From contig NZ_UWOE01000001.1 in the NCBI RefSeq assembly GCF_900604355.1, positions 1,550,001 through 1,614,000 of the forward strand: a stretch of 64,000 nt of DNA. The letters run 5' to 3'. Source of the stretch: Luxibacter massiliensis. GTDB taxonomy: Bacteria > Bacillota > Clostridia > Lachnospirales > Lachnospiraceae. The translations under genes were made by a program, and so were the position numbers. Below are positions 60,714 to 64,000 of this stretch, in pieces. The notes beneath the pieces are model-generated. The model saw only the letters and a program-made list of their open reading frames with translations, did not search any database and had not been told where the DNA came from. Each line of letters starts with the position of its first letter. The stretch's first letter is position 1.

Positions 60714-61850
60714 ATGTACGAATTATTGAAAAAGGACGGCCTTGCAAAACGGGGCCGTCTCTATACAGTGCACGGGGTGGTGGAGACACCGGTTTTTATG
60801 AATGTGGGGACAGCGGCAGCCATCAAAGGCGCTGTTTCTACTGATGACCTGAGGGGCATTAAGACACAGGTGGAGCTTTCCAACACATATCATCTCCATG
60901 TGCGTCCCGGAGATACAGTTGTCAAAAAAATGGGCGGCCTTCACCGATTTATGAACTGGGACAGGCCCATCCTTACTGATTCAGGAGGGTTCCAGGTGTT
61001 TTCACTGGCCGGGTTGAGGAAAATTAAAGAAGAAGGGGTACATTTCCACTCCCATATAGACGGGCGTAAAATTTTTATGGGGCCTGAGGAGAGTATGGGT
61101 ATCCAGTCCAACCTTGCTTCTACGATTGCCATGGCTTTTGACGAGTGCCCGTCTAGTGTGGCAGACAAGGGGTATATAAAAAATTCTGTGGAGAGGACAA
61201 CGCGGTGGCTGAAGCGCTGCAAAACAGAGATGAACCGGCTGAACGCACTTCCAGGTACAATCAACCCTCACCAGATGCTGTTTGGGATTAACCAGGGCGG
61301 TATATATGAGGATATCCGCATAGAACATGCACAGCAGATCACGGAACTTGATTTGGATGGATATGCCGTGGGAGGGTTGGCGGTGGGAGAGAGCCACGAG
61401 GATATGTACCGGATACTGGATGCAGTTGTCCCATGGCTGCCTGACGAAAAGCCAACCTATTTGATGGGGGTAGGAACTCCGGCCAATATACTGGAAGGCG
61501 TAGACCGAGGGGTGGACTTTTTTGACTGCGTATATCCAACCAGGAACGGACGGCACGGCCATGTCTATACAAACCATGGAAAGCTGAATCTTTTTAATGC
61601 AAAATTTGAGACAGACGCCCGCCCTATTGAGGAAGGATGTGCCTGTCCCGCATGCAGAAGTTTCAGCAGGGCATATATACGCCATCTTCTGAAAGCAAAA
61701 GAGATGCTGGGGATGCGCCTCTGCGTGCTCCACAATCTTTATTTCTATAATACAATGATGGAAGAAATCAGAGCGGCCATTGAGGCAGGTGAATATAAAG
61801 CATATAAAAAGAAGAAGCTTAAAGGTATGCAGTCTGTAAAAGAGATGTAG
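60714..61850 (+). CDS. tgt: Queuine tRNA-ribosyltransferase
   Basis: Exchanges guanine 34 of GUN anticodons for preQ1. 378 residues with catalytic aspartates in DSGGFQVFSL and DCVYPTRNGRHG, GGLAVGESHEDM, and the zinc site CACPACRSFSRAYIRHL. 83 bases before yajC, the common tgt-yajC order. Confidence 0.97.
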   Translation: MYELLKKDGLAKRGRLYTVHGVVETPVFMNVGTAAAIKGAVSTDDLRGIKTQVELSNTYHLHVRPGDTVVKKMGGLHRFMNWDRPILTDSGGFQVFSLAGLRKIKEEGVHFHSHIDGRKIFMGPEESMGIQSNLASTIAMAFDECPSSVADKGYIKNSVERTTRWLKRCKTEMNRLNALPGTINPHQMLFGINQGGIYEDIRIEHAQQITELDLDGYAVGGLAVGESHEDMYRILDAVVPWLPDEKPTYLMGVGTPANILEGVDRGVDFFDCVYPTRNGRHGHVYTNHGKLNLFNAKFETDARPIEEGCACPACRSFSRAYIRHLLKAKEMLGMRLCVLHNLYFYNTMMEEIRAAIEAGEYKAYKKKKLKGMQSVKEM

Positions 61851-61933
61851 ATATGTGAAAAGTACTTGAAGAATTTTGCTTTTTTGTGTATAGTTATTTT
61901 ATTGCTTAAAGATAGGAGTTAGGAGGAAATAAA

Positions 61934-62239
61934 ATGAATGGTTTATTAGCTTCAAGCGGAGCGGCGGGGATGGGTCCCATCATCCTGATTTATGTAGTGG
62001 TGATCGGCGGTATGTGGTTTTTCCTGATGCGCCCCCAGAAGAAGGAGCAAAAGAGACTGCAGGCAATGCTTTCCACAATGGAAGTGGGGGATACGGCGCT
62101 GACGACAAGTGGCTTTTACGGGGTGATTATTGACATTACGGATGACGATGTAATCGTAGAATTCGGAAATAACAAGAACTGCCGCATACCGATGCAGAAG
62201 GCGGCGATTGCGCAGATTGAGAAACCAAGTGCAGAGTAA
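61934..62239 (+). CDS. yajC: Preprotein translocase subunit YajC
   Basis: 101 residues: one N-terminal membrane helix (about 14-35, MGPIILIYVVVIGGMWFFLM) then a small cytoplasmic domain beginning RPQKKEQKRLQAML. Accessory subunit of SecDF. TTAGGAGG precedes the ATG. Confidence 0.95.
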   Translation: MNGLLASSGAAGMGPIILIYVVVIGGMWFFLMRPQKKEQKRLQAMLSTMEVGDTALTTSGFYGVIIDITDDDVIVEFGNNKNCRIPMQKAAIAQIEKPSAE

Positions 62240-62265
62240 TACTAAGTTTCTGAGCGTGGAATACG

Positions 62266-62386
62266 ATGAATAATAAGGAGCAGCTGATTGTGGAGAGAAG
62301 CCTGGATGTGCGGCCCTGGTATGTATATGCCAGAAAGCACGGTATCCGTTGATGGGACATCTTTCCATGGGAATCAGCTGCTCCTT
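62266..62386 (+). promoter_or_regulatory. Structured leader upstream of leuB with a small open frame
   Basis: AAGGAGCAGCTGATT (62275-62289) and its exact complement (62372-62386) form a 15-bp outer stem around 82 bases. A 28-codon frame (ATG 62266 to TGA 62350-62352, MNNKEQLIVERSLDVRPWYV at its start) reads through the left arm and stops inside the loop. No T-box motif and no T-run directly after the right arm. It may control leuB, but the mechanism is not clear. Confidence 0.45.
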
Positions 62387-62479
62387 GCACTTTTGCGTAT
62401 TAAAGGGTTGAAACGTGTCAAAAAATACGGTATCATAAAAAATAGTATTTTTAATTCTAATTTGGAAGGAAGTATGGTT

Positions 62480-63565
62480 ATGAAACTGAACATTGGAGTG
62501 ATTAAGGGGGACGGCATCGGCCCGGAGATAGTGGCTGAGGCCATGAAAGTCCTGGATAAAGTTGGGGAGGTGTACGGCCACGAGTGCATATATACACAGC
62601 TTCTGATGGGCGGAGCCTCCATCGATGTAAACGGCGTGCCGCTGACTGAAGAGACGGTTGCCCAGGCAAAGGCCAGCGACGCTGTCCTGATGGGATCCAT
62701 TGGAGGGGATGCAAAGACCTCGCCCTGGTATCAGCTGGAGCCATCTAAAAGGCCGGAGGCAGGACTTTTAAAGATCAGAAAAGAATTGAATTTGTTTGCA
62801 AACTTAAGGCCTGCAGTGCTCTATGATGAACTTAAGGGGGCATGCCCCTTGAAAGAAGAGATCACAGAAGGCGGCTTTGATATGATGATTATGCGCGAAC
62901 TGACCGGGGGACTGTATTTTGGCAGGCGTAAGACAGTCCAGGTTGACGGGGTCCTGACTGCCTGTGATGAGCTTACATATAATGAAAATGAAATCCGCCG
63001 GATTGCAAAGCGGGGTTTTGACATTGCCAGGAAGAGGAGGCAGAAAGTGACCAGTGTGGATAAGGCGAATGTGCTGGATTCTTCACGGCTATGGAGGAAG
63101 GTTGTGGAAGAAGTCGCAGCCGGCTATCCAGACGTGGAGCTTGAGCATATGCTGGTAGACAATTGCGCCATGCAGCTTGTCAGGAATCCCCGTCAGTTTG
63201 ATGTTATTTTGACAGAGAATATGTTTGGCGATATCTTGTCAGATGAGGCCAGTATGGTGACAGGATCTATCGGGATGCTGGCTTCAGCCAGCCTAAATGA
63301 GACAAAATTTGGCCTTTATGAGCCAAGCGGCGGTTCAGCGCCTGATATTGCGGGGAAAGGGATTGCCAATCCTATTGCCACAGTCTTATCTGCAGCCATG
63401 ATGCTCCGTTTTACATTTGACCTGGACCGGGAGGCGGAAGCTGTGGAAAAAGCTGTTTCCAGGGTGCTTGAGGACGGATTCCGCACTATGGATATCATGT
63501 CAGATGGGAAGAAGCAGGTTGGCACTGCAGAGATGGGCGACAGGATCTGTTCCTATATTGGATGA
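62480..63565 (+). CDS. leuB: 3-isopropylmalate dehydrogenase
   Basis: NAD-dependent oxidative decarboxylation in leucine synthesis. 361 residues with GDGIGPEIV at the N-terminus, the substrate loop LNLFANLRPAVLY, the catalytic RELTGGLYFG tyrosine region, VDKANVLDSSRLWR and the NAD loop GSAPDIAGKGIANP. ATG 62480 has GGAAGGA nine bases upstream; ATG 62474 is too close to it. ilvD follows, so a branched-chain amino acid operon starts here. Confidence 0.96.
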   Translation: MKLNIGVIKGDGIGPEIVAEAMKVLDKVGEVYGHECIYTQLLMGGASIDVNGVPLTEETVAQAKASDAVLMGSIGGDAKTSPWYQLEPSKRPEAGLLKIRKELNLFANLRPAVLYDELKGACPLKEEITEGGFDMMIMRELTGGLYFGRRKTVQVDGVLTACDELTYNENEIRRIAKRGFDIARKRRQKVTSVDKANVLDSSRLWRKVVEEVAAGYPDVELEHMLVDNCAMQLVRNPRQFDVILTENMFGDILSDEASMVTGSIGMLASASLNETKFGLYEPSGGSAPDIAGKGIANPIATVLSAAMMLRFTFDLDREAEAVEKAVSRVLEDGFRTMDIMSDGKKQVGTAEMGDRICSYIG

Positions 63566-63582
63566 AAGCCAAAGGCCTTGAT

Positions 63583-63666
63583 GCAGGCATCGGGGTATCA
63601 GACCCTGGCGGCAGTCGCCAAATGGACATGTAAACATGTCCCCTTGGTTCGTTGCTCGCGGGAATA
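63583..63666 (-). repeat. Dispersed palindromic repeat, copy B
   Basis: Inverted copy of the element at 35808-35895, with the palindrome GGACATGTAAACATGTCC at 63633-63650 and the same flanks. It fills most of the leuB-ilvD gap. Confidence 0.8.
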
Positions 63667-63770
63667 AGGCCTGTCACCGGGCAGAGGCAGATAAGGAGAG
63701 CGCCTGGGAAACAGAATGCCGTCATAACATGGACGGCTGCGGCATAAGAAGAAAGTGAGGTTAAATAAAT

Positions 63771-64000
63771 ATGAGAAGTGATACAGTAACAAAGGGCAGC
63801 CAGCAGGCCCCCCACCGCTCATTGTTCAATGCGCTGGGGATGACACAGGAGGAACTTGACAGGCCCCTTGTAGGGGTAGTGAGTTCCTACAATGAGATCG
63901 TTCCGGGGCATATGAACCTGGATAAGATTACAGAGGCGGTAAAAATGGGCGTTGCTATGGCTGGGGGAACTCCAATCATGGTGCCTGCCATTGCAGTCTG
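63771..64000 (+). CDS. ilvD: Dihydroxy-acid dehydratase (5' part)
   Basis: 76 codons before the right edge. MRSDTVTKGSQQAPHRSLFN then ALGMTQEELDRPLVGVVSSY and VPGHMNLDKI is the standard IlvD N-terminus. The iron-sulfur cysteines lie beyond the window. The enzyme dehydrates dihydroxyacids in valine, isoleucine and leucine synthesis, in keeping with leuB upstream. Confidence 0.95.
   Translation, partial: MRSDTVTKGSQQAPHRSLFNALGMTQEELDRPLVGVVSSYNEIVPGHMNLDKITEAVKMGVAMAGGTPIMVPAIAV

Noticed and set aside
62288..62479. Leucine leader peptide suggested by the run of Leu codons (QLLLALLR) in frame with leuB
   Set aside because: The frame has no stop before leuB and only a TTG start without a ribosome site. 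The Leu codons come from the right arm of the inverted repeat.
1..64000. CRISPR array or restriction/defence island
   Set aside because: No regularly spaced direct repeats and no Cas, methyltransferase or toxin-antitoxin genes were recognised.

Overview
The window is chromosomal DNA of a low-to-moderate GC, spore-forming Firmicute, most likely a gut Lachnospiraceae (Clostridium cluster XIVa). Supporting signs are spoIVA with a sigma-E promoter, strong AGGAGG ribosome sites, a Trp T-box, a class-B sortase system with SPKTG signals, double PH-domain (YdbS/YdbT-like) genes, a two-domain PPK2 enzyme and a PotC-PotD fusion. Almost all of it is core genome. I see no prophage, IS element or CRISPR array.

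Layout. 1-3.7 kb: end of a sugar-uptake and oxidation operon (RbsC-like permease, sensory-rhodopsin-transducer-family protein, SDR and zinc dehydrogenases), then a LacI regulator. 3.8-10.6 kb: plsX-acpP-rnc-smc-ftsY. 10.6-13.6 kb: threonine dehydratase, a DUF1653 protein and a long divergent PRPP synthetase on the minus strand. 13.9-19.8 kb: DUF512 radical-SAM protein, der, plsY, gpsA, spoIVA. 20-24.8 kb: nucleoside salvage (pnp, MTA/SAH deaminase), MoaB-like protein, MBL hydrolase, rnhA, TraX-like protein. 24.9-25.4 kb: RNase P RNA. 25.5-29.8 kb: DAHP synthase, two PH-domain membrane proteins and a tyrosine-recombinase-like protein without its catalytic residues. 29.8-32.0 kb, minus strand: nitroreductase-pyrB-pyrI. 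32.1-33.6 kb: infC-rpmI-rplT with an attenuator leader and an AUU start for IF3. 33.7-35.5 kb: Trp T-box and a TrpB2-type synthase. 35.7 kb: tRNA-Leu(AAG).

36.2-44.5 kb is the most unusual part. A small XRE regulator with a palindromic operator stands opposite two paralogous cassettes, each holding a class B sortase, an LCP (LytR-CpsA-Psr) enzyme and a small secreted protein. Both secreted proteins stop directly after a sortase-like motif (SPKTGDR, SPKTGR) and lack the membrane helix and basic tail that normal sortase substrates have. An O-antigen-ligase-like membrane protein follows. I infer a surface-protein attachment system, possibly with glycosylation. The first sortase has a one-base frameshift in a T7 run inside its membrane anchor.

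44.5-53.8 kb: polyphosphate phosphotransferase, dGTPase-like protein, dnaG-rpoD-trmK-nif3 and a TGS-domain nucleoside kinase. 53.9-58.7 kb, minus strand: aroC-potA-potB-potCD with overlapping genes. 58.9-64 kb: L,D-transpeptidase with an acidic cytoplasmic tail, tgt, yajC, leuB and the start of ilvD. A dispersed palindromic repeat of about 85 bp occurs in two good copies (35.8 and 63.6 kb) and one decayed copy (51.9 kb).
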